Made by a program: the position numbers and the translations under genes
Shown here: piece after piece, positions 12,401 to 22,747 of the stretch
How the letters are laid out: every line of letters starts with the position of its first letter
How positions within the stretch are numbered: the first letter of the stretch is position 1
The notes under the pieces: generated by a model
What the model was told of the DNA's origin: nothing
Databases searched by the model: none
The model's input: the letters and a program-made list of their open reading frames with translations, nothing else
Assembly (NCBI GenBank): GCA_000708835.1
Contig: DF237531.1
Coordinates: forward strand, 1-50,746
Length of the DNA stretch: 50,746 nt
Direction of reading: 5' to 3'
Source: Klebsormidium nitens
Lineage: Eukaryota > Streptophyta > Klebsormidiophyceae > Klebsormidiales > Klebsormidiaceae

Positions 12401-13572
12401 CACATTGACTGCGCGCCCGTGCGGCTTAACAATTTCCTATCAGCACGGGCTATAAGAGGAGTAACCATTAGCAGAAAGGCATTACTTTTTTTTCGCAAGT
12501 GACTGAAACTGGTGTCAGCTTTTGAAGGAACCAAACTAGCGGGGCTCTGTCCCCTTCCCTAGCAGCTTTGCACCCTTGGTCCTGCCGTCGTTTGAGACCT
12601 GACTTTCCCCTTCTTCGAAGATTTCTTTCTCGTCAACTCCGGAAGCTCTAAGATGCAAGAGAAGCCGCGAACCCTCAAACGAGCGAGCTTATTGCGCTTA
12701 CTCTTTTCCGTCCAGGCTGCGGACCTGTTTTTGCGGAGCGTGGACAGCGCGTGCGTGCATCTCAACGCGAGCACACGTTTCTCGGACGGGTTTAGATATG
12801 GGTTAGGGGCGGAGGTGAGCTTCTAAACCATGCGGTTCGGATGTGGCGGTTTGGCAGTTAATGGCAGTTACGCTTTTGCTTCTTGTCTGGTCGTGCGAAT
12901 GAGTCCGGACTAAGCTACAGGCAGCGATATGTCAAGTGCTGCGAAAGAATTGCTGGATTATATTCTGAAGTTGGTTATCATCATCCTCTGTGCTTCTTTG
13001 GACCACTGTTCCGTTGCTTCCAATGTGATGGGTTGCCCATCTCAAGTCAACAACCAACTGGCAGCAAATTGTTACCGTGAAGATGGTATGCTTGCGATGA
13101 ATTTGAAGGATACCCTGCTCCAAGCTTCAGAACAAAGCGATTAAAAGATTGGCGGTACCACTTGACTTCAATTGGAAGCATCCTCACATTTCTTGGCTTT
13201 GATTTAGCCAAGCCTCGGCATCGGAGACGTGGCAGTATAGCAGCAATTTTCCGCTTACAGGCTTGCCTATCCAGCTCTCGTATCTGTCGAAATTGTCTTT
13301 GTTGAAGCCTGAATCAATGAACAGGATTCAACGGACACAAGCTCATTTTGCACTTCTATCTGCAGGTCGGCATCAGCACAAGCCGGATACACGCGCGCGG
13401 GCCCGTCGGCGTCGAGGGGCTGCTCACGAGCCGGTGGCTTCTCCGGGGGAAGGGCCACGTGGTCGCTAAAGACAAGGACATTAAGTACACGCATAAGAGC
13501 CTGCCACTAGTGGGCGACGCATCGGGCGAGCGGTCCGCCAACGGGATGACGACAGCGAATGGGGTCGCGTGA
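484..13572 (+). CDS. P5CS: Delta-1-pyrroline-5-carboxylate synthase (glutamate 5-kinase / gamma-glutamyl phosphate reductase), 12 exons
   Basis: This bifunctional enzyme makes the proline precursor P5C from glutamate, ATP and NADPH. Exons: 484-558, 2473-2754, 3530-3781, 7322-7537, 8002-8139, 8644-8808, 9120-9374, 9881-9967, 10709-10985, 11851-12038, 12716-12814 and 13366-13572. All introns are GT-AG and the spliced frame is open for 746 residues; plant P5CS is about 717. The kinase domain (residues 1 to about 300) has [10 protein letters not shown] at 64-73 and [12 protein letters not shown] in exon 4. The reductase domain has [18 protein letters not shown] in exon 7 and the family active-site Cys at residue 554 in [12 protein letters not shown]. 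The Phe of TDSDF in exon 3, in the region tied to proline feedback inhibition in plants, is kept. Introns around exons 3, 6, 7 and 9 carry decayed copies of exon edges. The 68-residue last exon has a short lineage-specific tail. Confidence 0.97.
559..2472 (+). other. P5CS intron 1
   Basis: This 1.9-kb GT-AG intron follows codon 25. Its short reading frames have no recognisable protein features. The last 170 bases hold very weak resemblance to the start of exon 2 (near 2314-2440), which may be ancient boundary copies. Otherwise I see nothing in it. Confidence 0.7.
3240..3480 (+). repeat. Two decayed copies of the 5' edge of P5CS exon 3
   Basis: The motif GTCAGCTCCTCGTCAC in real exon 3 (at 3546) recurs in degraded form at 3394 and 3245, spacings 152 and 149. 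The copy near 3375-3480 keeps GGCGTGGCGTGCAGTCAGCT and the following intron-like tail; the copy near 3230-3330 keeps the TTCGGCCACGAG core. Both carry stops or frameshifts and lie wholly inside intron 2. Confidence 0.85.
3782..7321 (+). other. P5CS intron 3
   Basis: This 3.5-kb intron lies between exons 3 and 4. Its first 230 bases are exon-3 edge copies. A 14-base direct repeat of a purine-rich block lies around 5265-5294. The remainder contains only short shadow reading frames; I see no gene or mobile element inside it. Confidence 0.7.
3826..4015 (+). repeat. Two decayed copies of the 3' edge of P5CS exon 3 with donor
   Basis: The end of exon 3 plus its GTGAGT donor and about 40 intron bases is repeated downstream. 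GGCGGCGCTGTTGG lies at 3727 (real), 3830 and, as GACGGCGCTGTTGG, 3931, a period of about 102. The first copy is nearly identical and keeps AGCGAC followed by gtgagt at 3885. The second has indels and an altered donor. In-frame stops between the copies mean the downstream donors could not give a full protein. Confidence 0.92.
8240..8570 (+). repeat. Two decayed copies of the 5' edge of P5CS exon 6
   Basis: Real exon 6 starts at 8644 with a codon run containing TGACGTCA at 8648. Copies of the acceptor plus exon start lie at about 8312 and 8471, with TGACGTCA at 8316 and 8475 (spacings 159 and 173). The nearer copy keeps the acceptor AG and most of the first 75 exon bases, including CTCAAGGAGAACGGTTTGG. 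The farther copy is much more diverged. The unit also includes intron tail sequence, for example the CATAAACT block. Confidence 0.92.
8945..9090 (+). repeat. Decayed copy of the 5' edge of P5CS exon 7
   Basis: CCAACTAGC in exon 7 at 9124 recurs at 8964, 160 bases upstream, followed by GCTCCATCGCC and GAAGATGGAGCT in the same order. The splice acceptor of the copy is mutated: the AG before exon 7 reads GG in the copy. Confidence 0.9.
9470..9565 (+). repeat. Decayed copy of the 3' edge of P5CS exon 7
   Basis: Downstream of exon 7 the sequence TTTGCTCGCAATC, CCGGGCTGTTGCAG, GGGAGGCAAAAGG follows the order of the exon 7 segment encoding the NADPH-binding glycine-rich stretch. It is about 75-80 percent similar by eye, with indels, and lies in intron 7. 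Confidence 0.8.
10110..10690 (+). repeat. Four tandem decayed copies of the 5' edge of P5CS exon 9
   Basis: The exon start TTGGATGACGTCATCGAC at 10709 is preceded by copies starting at 10561, 10401, 10253 and 10114 (spacings 148, 160, 148, 139). Each unit holds intron tail, an acceptor-like AG and the first 76 or so exon bases, breaking off at the same place in the exon. The nearest copy is nearly identical but has a 1-base deletion. The farther copies are progressively diverged. The intron parts also match each other, for example GAGCGTCCGCTTTCAAAC in two units. Confidence 0.95.
11079..11690 (+). repeat. Four tandem decayed copies of the 3' edge of P5CS exon 9
   Basis: The exon segment TTGTGCACGAGG at 10920 recurs in decayed form at about 11098, 11260, 11451 and 11630 (spacings 178, 162, 191, 179). 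The first copy runs through GATCGCAGGTGCG, so it keeps the donor. Later copies lose it gradually. Similarity drops with distance from the exon. Confidence 0.92.
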
Positions 13573-13590
13573 GCTGATGTTAAGGTCATT

Positions 13591-13690
13591 TGATACACGT
13601 AAAACACCTTGGCTTTAGTGCGAGAGGGGTTGGGAAAGTGTTCCCCAAACGGGATAGCGATCGACAGCGAACAGGGTAGGTTGACCGTCT
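13591..13690 (+). repeat. Decayed copy of the end of the last P5CS exon
   Basis: Directly after the stop codon, the final 85 or so coding bases are repeated with point changes and small indels. ACGCATAAGAGCC is matched by ACGTAAAACACC, and CCAACGGGAT at 13539 by CCAAACGGGAT near 13646 (spacing about 108), followed by GACAGCGAA in both. It lies in the presumed 3' UTR. Confidence 0.85.
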
Positions 13691-15322
13691 TCTGATGGGT
13701 AGCTAGGGGCAGTGCTAGCCGAGACAAGGGCACTTTGGGCGTATAGATTGAAGGCCACTGGAAGTCGAGCCCAGGTAGAGTTCCCGCTATATAGGAAACA
13801 GACGGACGGGGGGGGTAAATTGGCAGGTTGAGTCTAGGAACAGGGAACCTGAGCGAACCTTTGGGCGGCTGTTGGTGCTTCTGACGTACGGCCGGTCACT
13901 CAGAAAGCAGTATTGGCTGGGATAATTCGATCCAATCATTGGTATGGCATTATGGGATGCGGATTGAGTGTTTCACTGGACTCCTTCGGAAGAACAAGTG
14001 ACGGCTGCATGCTTGACAGAAAGGGCACGTAGTCGGGCCGCTTCAGGCCGGGCATCAGGTTATCACCATTAGGCGCGGCCGCCGGGCCGGAGCATATGTT
14101 CGTTCATTGCAAATAGCTCATTCCATGGCCAATTATAAAGCTTTGTTGCCGATTGCCAATTGCTGATTGCCAAAAGGTTATAGCCACCGCACTTACAAAC
14201 TTGAACCGATGTGACTGAGGGAGCATGCATGTGAATCAAGACGGCTGTCAGTATGGATCGATCTGCAATGCCGAGTGCTTTTTGAGCGCATGACAAAAAG
14301 CCTGCATGTGGCATTGGCGTCATGGTTTTCTCAAGTTGCAAGATCCTACTAGCCGGGTATAGCTAGTTAGCTTCGAACTTAGTCATGGACGTACGTCGGG
14401 TATTAAAGACTCATGCAATACATTGCAGACTCATATATCGATCTGCACGCGTGCTTGGCTGCACGCGGCAGCCGCCCGCCGCTTCTTCCGCTTGTACGTT
14501 TCTTCTTAGCAAGGCCGGGACGGCCGCCGGCCGCGCCTGTGCGTCAAGCAATTTGTTCTACTAGGCTAGGCAACTAGGCTAGGCTAGCTGCCGGTGTGGA
14601 CATCACACAATGATCATTGATACGCATACTGTTGATCAACCGTTGACAGTTGAACGATTGAAGGGTAAAATATGCACGCCATGAGAAGTGGTGCATTGGA
14701 AGGGATCGTCATGCAGACCTAGGGATTTGGAAGTCTTAAAAAGGAGACAAAACATGGTAGCGGTCGCAGTTCGTTACCTAACTTTGAATAAGCTCACAGA
14801 CCCCACACTTTACCGTCGAACTCTCCATGTAAGCCGACGCAAACCAGCAACCTGACGATCAAGTCGGAGCGTGGCCATGCACAATAAGTCCGCGATTTCG
14901 ACGCAGGCTTACCGTACTGAGTTCATTTATGGCGAAGTGGGACTCTTGACGCAATATACAAAGTCGAATATCTCAACGAGACTGGTGCAGGTGATTGGTG
15001 TAAGGTGGTCGCAAAATCTATCATGGATGATTTCTGGTAAACCCACCAAGAGAATGGTAACGGGGAATCAAACGAAAGAAGCACTTGTTCTCCGAGGCGA
15101 TTCGATCTTCTCTCTTGGCAGGCGTCTTGAACCCCATGCAAAATCAAATGTGCAGAAAACTCAGCTTAAGCCGTGGGTCAGAGATGTCGCAAGGAGAGCT
15201 CTAAGCGTTTCAACTCCGGCGAAGCGGTCAGAGATAGCGCTCCTCCACACATTTCTGGCTGCTTATCAGGGAGTTGAAAGGAGAAGCTTTTAGAGGTCCG
15301 CGCGCGCCTTGCCAGGCTTCCG
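13691..15322 (+). other. Intergenic region between P5CS and HSP70-8-like gene
   Basis: This holds the presumed P5CS 3' UTR and the upstream region of the next gene. A GC-rich palindromic block, GGCCGCCGGGCCGG, lies near 14077 and recurs near 37207. An open frame of 140 codons at 14871-15293 has no recognisable features and is probably 5' UTR or chance. I see no gene. Confidence 0.6.
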
Positions 15323-18300
15323 ATGGTTTCTGCATGCCTCCACCAACCGCTCAGCTTTCAAAGCTTAGGCACTCCACAAGGAAAATCCCGCTGTAGTACT
15401 CTTAGTTCCTCCATCCTTGCGTCAAGTCCTCTCAAAACACAACTTGACTTCGCAGCTGCTGGGTGCTCTTCCAGTTCTTCATCCTCTCCTCTCCCTTCCA
15501 GTGGTATGCAAATCCAATACACAGGGGCCTTGGCTGGAAAGGTAACCAGAATCAGCGCAGGGAAACGCCCACTTGCTTTCTCTGAGCAAGCCCAACCGGG
15601 CGGTGCGAAGGAACCGGTAAAAACCGCGAAGAAAGAAGCCGCCGCGCAGCCCGCGCCCGGAACAGAGCACCGGGCAAAAATGGCGGAGCCCATGCAGGAA
15701 GAAACTCAGTACCAGACGACCTACCCGGTCTCTGAGGAGGGATCCCCCAGGAGTTCCACCGAGGAAGGGGAGCGCTTCAAAGGCCCCAGCCCGGCGATCG
15801 GGATCGACCTCGGGACGAGCTTCAGCCGCGTGGCGGTCTGGCACGAGGGCGAGATCAAGCTCATTCCGCTGGACGAGAAAGGCAACAAGGAGATTCCATC
15901 GTGCGTCGCGGTCGGGGGATCCCCCGACGACTCCCCGGGGGATAGGGTCCTCATCGGGTGGCCCGCGTTCGAGCGGGTCTCGGAGGGCGGGGCGACTCAC
16001 CGGGCGCGCCGCATAGTCGGGCGCGTGGACACCGACGAGAGCCTCCAGTCGGGGAGCCGCTTCTGGCCGTTTCTGGTGCAACTCCCGGGCATCGGAATCC
16101 GCCCGGTGATCGCGCTCAAAAAGGGCGACCGGTGGGAGTCGGTGACCCCCGAAGAAGTGCTGACGCTCCAGCTGCACTACCTGAAGCGCGCCGCCGAGCG
16201 CTTCCTGGGGCGTGACGTCAGCGACGCGGTGCTGACGTCGCCGGCTGCGTTCACGCGCTTCCAGTGCTCGCGGCTCGCGGCCGCGGCCGCGGCCGCGGGG
16301 CTGCGCGTGCAGCGCATCGTGGCGGAGCCGAACGCGGTCGGGCTACTCCACGCGGCGGAGAATAAGCAGCGGCAGAGCGCCCGGGGGAAAGCAACCGGGG
16401 AGAGAGAAGCGCAGGGAGAGCAGGAGGAGAGCGGCACGGAAGGCGAGCGGAAGGAGAGCGGAATGAGCGCGGAAGGAGAGCGGAAGGAGAGCGGCCCGGG
16501 GGAGGAAACCGGGGGAGGAAAAGGGAAGCAAAAGGAGCCGGAAGACGAGGAGCTGAACGTGCTGGTGTTCCATCTGGGGTCGGGGTACTGTAGCGTCGGG
16601 ATCGTCAGGTGAGGACGTCAACTGACGTCAGCGCTTTTCTCGTGTTTTGTGGGTATGCCGTTTCAACACGAAGCGCGTCTGTGTTTTCCGTTCCGTTTTC
16701 AAACGTTGCGAAGTCGGAAATTAGCACTTCGACGTTTCGCGGACTTCATGTCTCACAATTCAATTTGCTGAGGATACGTTGGCATTTGGATTTCCTCAAC
16801 ACCAATTTCCAAAGCACGATTGAAAGCTTCAGGTTCAAAAAGTGGCTCACTTGAAAGATTAACCCCGGATTAAGGAAGCATTTTAGCGCGTGCAGGTCCA
16901 GATGCGGTCGGGTAGACCTCTTGAACTTCTGCGCGCATCCACTGAGAGTGGGCCTGTCACTGCATAGCTTTGTTCTTTTCCTAGGGTGAAGTGACCTCCG
17001 TATAAATATGGAATGTAAGGGGTTTGCGCGTCATTAGATCCTTACCAGGCCAGGTACGGAGCTCCATCTCTGAACACATTATCGAACGCGTTCCCTTAGG
17101 AAATCGAGCTTCGAATTTGGTGCAACATCGGGAGTTTTCTTTCGACTGGCAATAGAGAGAAGCCAATTCAGGATAATTATTGACACAAAGTGAGAGCAGA
17201 AGACGACGCGCGTGAATCCTCAAGGCAAGTCATCCTTGTCCGCTACAAAAACGTATCGCAAAAGCGAGATTTGGATCCTTAGCGACGCTCTTGGTTCTCT
17301 AAAACCGCGCTTCTGATCAATCCCCACCTTTCCACGTTCCCGCAGCATCGACGAGGGCGTCTCCGAGAGCCGCGCGATCGCCGGCGCGCCGTTCGGCACC
17401 GACGACTTCGTCAACAACCTGGTCGCGCGCGCGCTCGCAGACCACCGCGCGCGCGACCCCGCGGCCGCGCCGCCCTCGGACCGCAAAATCCTCTTCCAGA
17501 TCTGGCAGACGTACCGGGAGGCGATGCAGGCCCTGTCGGAGCAGGAGACCGTCAATTTGCCGCAGGGATTCGCGGTCGGAACGACTCTCAACAGGGCCTA
17601 CTTCGAGGACGCGAACGCGAGCCTGTTCCGCGCGTGCGTCGAGATGGTCGCGCGGTGTCTGGCCGACGCGCGGCTTAAACCCTCGGGCGTGGCCGAGGTT
17701 TTGCTGCTGGGGGGGGGGACGAAAATCGCGAAGATGGATGCACTGCTGAGGGAGATGTTTAGCGGCGAGGGGGGGGGAGAACGGCGGGTGAAGAAGGGGG
17801 AGGAAGTGGACGATCGGCTGGTGAAGGGAGCGGCGCTAGAGGCGGCGATCGCGGGGGGGATGGAGGGGGTCGATAAAGACCTGCTTCTTCTGCAGATAAG
17901 CTTTCTTCTTGTCATTGTTTGTGGGCGCATCAGATTCGCCCGTTAGTTTGCGGCTTTTCCTCAAACCAATAAAGAGGTTTCTCTTCGTCCGAGCTTATGC
18001 TTTCGAATACTCTTCTCTGTGAGTGCGTCCCGGACACCAAGACACCCAATTTTCTCAGAGGCTTTAGCGTGGAAACGAAGCATCTATCCCGCTTTTCTGC
18101 AATGGTCAGGTTCGATTTCAGACGTTCCAAATTCTCTGCATCCAAATTTGCGAAGTCAATGAAATGTTTGAGCCACTTGACCTGTTCGAAGGCTGCCTTG
18201 AGGTCCGAGAAGTTTCTTGCTGCTTTGGGTTCGCATATATTTCTTGCTGAATCATCGTCCAGACAGACGAACCGCAGTGTCTAGAAAGTATCTCAACCGG

Positions 18301-21066
18301 CAGCATGCAAGCTTATATTCTCGAGGGATTGGCTCAAAGACGTGGGTTTAACATTCGCTCCTGCTGCAATTGTAGATTTAATGCAGCGGAAAAAGAGCGT
18401 CGACTGGTTATTAATGGCGTATCTTTCAGAAAGCCACAATAAGACTTCTTCCAAGCTTCAGTCTTTATCGGTAACGTGTAATGCTGGGATCAATGGGGTG
18501 TCGCTTAAGGACGTTCTGCGGGCTGGCAAGGAAGAAGAAAATTAGTGGGAGCTCACGAGCCCTCATCCTCATTAGCAAGTTCTGATGCCAGCTTCTGGCC
18601 TTTATTCGAGCTAGCAGCTGTGATTAGGAGGGACCAATTCAGAAATTGCTTGACGTCTTGCTGGCTCGGACCGACTGCTTTGATCCAGTAGTGTGCTTCA
18701 CGAAATAGAGCATACGCGCGCCAAATGGCCAAACACCCTTGCAATCTGTGGTTTATCAAACGTACTAACGTGGACTCGACAAAAAAAAATCCTTCAAAGA
18801 CAGTCAATCCAAACAACTTGAGACGAGATCGTTTCCTGGGTTATCCTTGCAGGGTATCAACCACCCGCTGGGCATCAAAGTACAGGGCGACATTTTCATG
18901 CCGATACTGCACCGGTAGGTCGCCAAAATCTTGGGTTTTACTCAGAAACTTGGACAATTGAGGCCAGCACCCTTGTGAAAGACCCTGCTTTTGTTGTTGT
19001 TACTTTGGAAAACCGTTCATTCAACTCTTGATTACCTTATCTTTAACGGTTCTGGAGATAGCTTTCGCATGCGAGGGTTCCTTTGAAGCTGTCGCGCTAT
19101 CGTAATTCGGTTGCAAAAACTCATCAGTTTTGTACTTGTCTTTTGTTTGACCCACGCGCTTTTATCTTTCCTGAGAACATACGATTCGAAGTGCGAGAGA
19201 TTTGTGGTGAATCTGGCTGTGCCTGTAATTGAATTGTGTACTTTTGACAACCCAACTTACTCACCGTTCAACTGGACCGGATTCGCTTGAACGTAGCCAA
19301 GGAAGAAGTGTTGTGCAATCCAAAAAACCACGACCCTGAAAAAGTTCTGCCCGACGAGACTGCAAGTAGTAATCAATCTAGTCCCCGGTGCATCGATCCT
19401 TACAAACATCGCGTATCCGCTTCAGGAACTCGCTGATCCCAACCTCCCGCGAGCTTATATTCACGACGGTGAACGACAACCAAGAAAGCGCAATCATCCA
19501 GGTAAGGCAAACGATTCAAGCTCAAGACAGATTCCTAAATCAGAACCAAGGCTACTGGTAATGAGGTTTCCCCCTCTCGAAGGGGAAAGGAATGAAACTG
19601 CGTCTGATAGGGAAGCATTTGTCTCACCCACTCGGCATTGCTCATTTAGGCTTCCGCCCATTGTCCAAGATTTCTCACTGTTGGGCAAGAAAGTGTAACC
19701 CGGCAGACTTGCATAGGTCCGGGTGTATTCAAGAAGAAAGAAGCAAAATATGAGTCTTCCTTCTCAAAGCATGCCCGTCAGAAAGGTAGCGCTTTGGCGA
19801 GTTCAAGTTGAAGACGCACTCCCAAATTCTGCGGTACAGCATCCGCAAAAATGCACATTTATTGTAATAATTGCCTGTGTTGAGCGTTAGTCGGCGTTTC
19901 TGATCTGCGGAACCTTTCACAAGACACATTTTTATGGGATGGGATGGTGAACCTGGTCGGAATTGGATCCAGCTCAGGTGCGGACTGAATTCTCGTCGAT
20001 GGTTTGAAGTGTACTGCTGTAATCACTAAACAGACGTCACGACGGTCCTTTCGCTGTCCTTAAGGCTCGCTAGGGCTGACGTCACGCTCGCTTGCGCCGG
20101 CTCATGTGTTCGAGCAGCGGTCCTTTCAGCAGAGGGTTTTCTTCAGCTGCTTCATTTGACTTCCCTATACGTAAGGCTGACGTCATTCTCGCGCACGCAG
20201 ACCAACGAGCGGGATCAGCCGGGCAAGGAGCACGACGTGGGCTGCTTGACCGGACGTCGTACTCCTATTCAACTCTGTCGTCGAGTTCGCTAAGGCTGAC
20301 GTCATGCTCGCGCGCGCAGATCTACGAGGGCGACCAGCCGGCCGCGGAGCAGGACGTCTTCCTGGGCTGCTTCCAGGTCGGGCCGCTCCCCCCTGCGCGC
20401 GCGGGCCACCCGATGATCACCGTAAGTTTCCGCCTGCCTTCTGTCGCCTGGTTTCTGGAACATTACGAGGGGAGGGCAGGCTGGTGTTGCGCGCGCGCGC
20501 GCACCGTGCGCGTAAGTGCGCGATGAAATCCGGTTGTCAACCTTGAAAAAGGAGCTAGGGCCGTTCTTACAGAAGCTCAACAAACGGACACTGATCATTG
20601 ACGTCTAGCGCAGAAACGGACATTGCGAACGCAGATTGGCGAACAGACATACATCTCGAAAGCACGCCACTCCTGTGCTAATCCAGAGCTTCCAGCGTCA
20701 ATCAGCAAACATCTCGTACCTTGAACCTTCGATTTAGAGCACAGCACAAGCAGATACATCCTCAATCGCACATCTCCCCACCGTCGGTCAGCGCGCAAAG
20801 TAATCTCAAAGCGGCCGCAAAAACAGCTTCCTCTCTTTTCCCATCCGCAGGTTTGCCTCGACGTCGACGCGGGCGACTCGCTGCGCGCGTGCGCGCGCGT
20901 GAACATCCCCGAAAAGGGATCCCCGGGGTCCGCTCCCGCGCCGCTGGTGGTGAAGATGCCGTCGGTGGACGTGGGCCACGGCTGGTGCACCGAGGCGCTG
21001 CGCATCAAGTACGGCACGAGCGCGGACGTCCGGCTGTACGAAACGGTTCCCGCGGGCGGCGTCTGA
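15323..21066 (+). CDS. HSP70-8: Short plant-type Hsp70, HSP70-8-like, 6 exons
   Basis: Exons: 15323-16608, 17346-17895, 18853-18914, 19426-19501, 20320-20421 and 20851-21066, giving about 763 residues. The ATPase motifs are IGIDLGTS (residues 160-166), the second phosphate region FHLGSGYCSVGIV at the end of exon 1, and LLLGGGTKI in exon 2. The truncated substrate-binding region (FTTVNDNQ, IYEGDQPA, VDVGHGWC, LRIKYG) matches Arabidopsis HSP70-8 rather than canonical Hsp70, and the C-terminal EEVD is absent. The second phosphate loop reads HLGSG rather than DLGGG, so ATP hydrolysis may be altered. There is a charged Glu/Gly/Lys-rich insert at about residues 349-407. An in-frame ATG at 15680 starts MAEP, as in the Arabidopsis protein, and may be the true start. 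The Ser-rich 119 residues before it look like a possible chloroplast transit peptide. The exon 2 donor is non-canonical. Confidence 0.92.
16609..17345 (+). other. HSP70-8-like intron 1
   Basis: This GT-AG intron of 737 bases interrupts the ATPase domain just after the second phosphate motif. A TGACGTCA lies at 16623-16630, a few bases after the donor. I see no other structure. Confidence 0.75.
17896..18852 (+). other. HSP70-8-like intron 2 with non-canonical donor
   Basis: The protein alignment with the plant family places the junction after CAG at 17895, where the intron would begin ATAAGC instead of GT. The acceptor at 18851-18852 is a normal AG. A GT donor at 17911 would also keep the frame but adds five hydrophobic residues not expected in the family. 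No gene is seen in the intron. Confidence 0.6.
20040..20265 (+). repeat. Two decayed copies of the 5' edge of HSP70-8-like exon 5
   Basis: The intron tail GGCTGACGTCA at 20294, just before exon 5, recurs at 20175 and 20074 (spacings 119 and 101). The nearer copy continues through GCGCACGCAG and a recognisable copy of the exon (ATCAGCCGG, GAGCACGACGTGGGCTGCTT). The farther one is shorter and more diverged. Confidence 0.9.
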
Positions 21067-22747
21067 AAGAGAGACGAATGAAGCGGCGCGGGGGATTTGG
21101 GCGGCGGGGGATTGGGGGGGATGTGGCGAGCAAAGGAGAATGACGGGCGCGATTTGGGGGCTTAGGAGAGCCGGGGAGGAAGGGAGGGGGAACGGAGAAG
21201 GTGTCTCGCGAATCCGATAGGCGAAGAGTGACAAAAGGCTGAGGGGGGGAGTTCGTGGAGGCTGGGAAATGGGAGTCAGGGGAATCGGAGAGGGTGCAGG
21301 ATTGAACGTCCAAGCTGTACGGAACGGAGCCTCGGTGTGTCCTCCGGAATGATCGAGGGAGAATATGAAATAGTGGGGGTTTGCTGGCGCGGTAGAGGAA
21401 AAGGATGTAGCTAGAAGGCTGAGCTTAACGGGATGGCCCCAGTGCCTGATAGGGTATCCCCCGAACCGATCTCCTCGCCTTGTAGATTGGGTTACTAAGG
21501 TAGTCATTTGGGCTGTCAAAAGCTTCGCGATGTGAACGCCAGTGAGCCCGCAGATTTGTTTGGAAAGTACGTGTGGTAAAATGACTTGAAGTAGGAAGGA
21601 AGGTGGGCGCAGTATTGAGTTACTTATAGCACACGCATCAGGACGTCGATCGGCGAATGTTCCAGATCACCATTGGGTAGAGCCAATTGCAAGCTGCCAA
21701 ACGACTGTGACATTTTGTACATATCAGTAGCCCGTACTCACGCTTCCAGTCATCAATCTAAATAAAGTCGTAGCGAGAGGCAACCATATGCAAGGCTAGC
21801 CCCTAAGTAAAAGTTTGACATGCAAGATCCAGAGCTTGGTCAGCTATAGACTTCTAGATTCATTCACTTTCCGGTGCTGCAGATGCTTACGGTATGCGCA
21901 TTAGTAGTAACGTACTTCAGAACCATGTGGGGATAGAGTTGCATGTTAGCTAGGTACCTTCGACGTCGAAGGTTGCATGGTTGCATGGCAGGTTCCGAGC
22001 CCTCCGAGTCATGGGAAGCCTCATGTTTTACATTACTACCAGGCGGTGATTAAAGCGACGAAACTGACGGTTGCAACGGCGCACGCGTTTCTCAGTGATT
22101 AAAGCTAGTCGTCAATGATTCTTTCAGTACTGTTGGCCAGCTCATCCTCCAACTGCAATATCTAGCGCAGTGTCCTAAATCAAACTTTGGTTCATTGATT
22201 GATTCGTTGAACATGCATGCGTAAAACTTAGCCTTCTTCTCGCCGGTCCATCGGAGCAATGCACATGAACTTTTTACAAAGAGGCCTCCTCTTTTCAGAT
22301 GTTGAGAAACATATTCGTGCATTGCAACGAACTTCATCTGGAAGAGGGTGTCAAGAGCTACTGGCGATATTTGGTAATATAATAAATGTCTCACCAGCGC
22401 TATCAATGAGAATGGTCATACAGAATCATGGCACATGATAGTGAACAGTACAACTTCCGCAGAATCTCATGAGCCGCATAAATGACAGCAGATCTACTAG
22501 CTCACGGAGTTGATGCAATCATGAGAACGACTAGTTGATCCTGCAATGACACTCTTGGGTACCATACAATACCAAGAGTGGGCAAAACATCTACGAGCAT
22601 CTACCTAGGAAGAAAAATCATATCAGATCACCCAACAGACAGTCCGACTTCTTCAATTTGACGTCATTGCATTCACTTACTGTCGTCATCTCAAAGCAAG
22701 ACGGTTGCCTAAATTTGAAGTAAGCTGCAGCAGTTTTGCCAGAGGAG
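21067..22747. other. Convergent intergenic region
   Basis: This lies between the plus-strand Hsp70 gene and the minus-strand coiled-coil gene, so both 3' UTRs probably fall here. An AATAAA lies at 21761-21766. Long reading frames at 21067-21519 on the minus strand are shadows of GC-rich sequence. I see no gene. Confidence 0.6.

Noticed and set aside
14871-15293. 140-codon open frame upstream of the HSP70-8-like gene
   Set aside because: No recognisable domain, no conserved composition and a position just before a real gene; more likely 5' UTR or chance.
15479-16177. 232-codon minus-strand frame inside HSP70-8-like exon 1
   Set aside because: Antisense shadow created by high GC at third positions of the real exon.
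20806-21519. 237-codon minus-strand frame over the last HSP70-8-like exon
   Set aside because: It is the antisense shadow of a GC-rich exon and its Pro-rich 3' flank; no family features.
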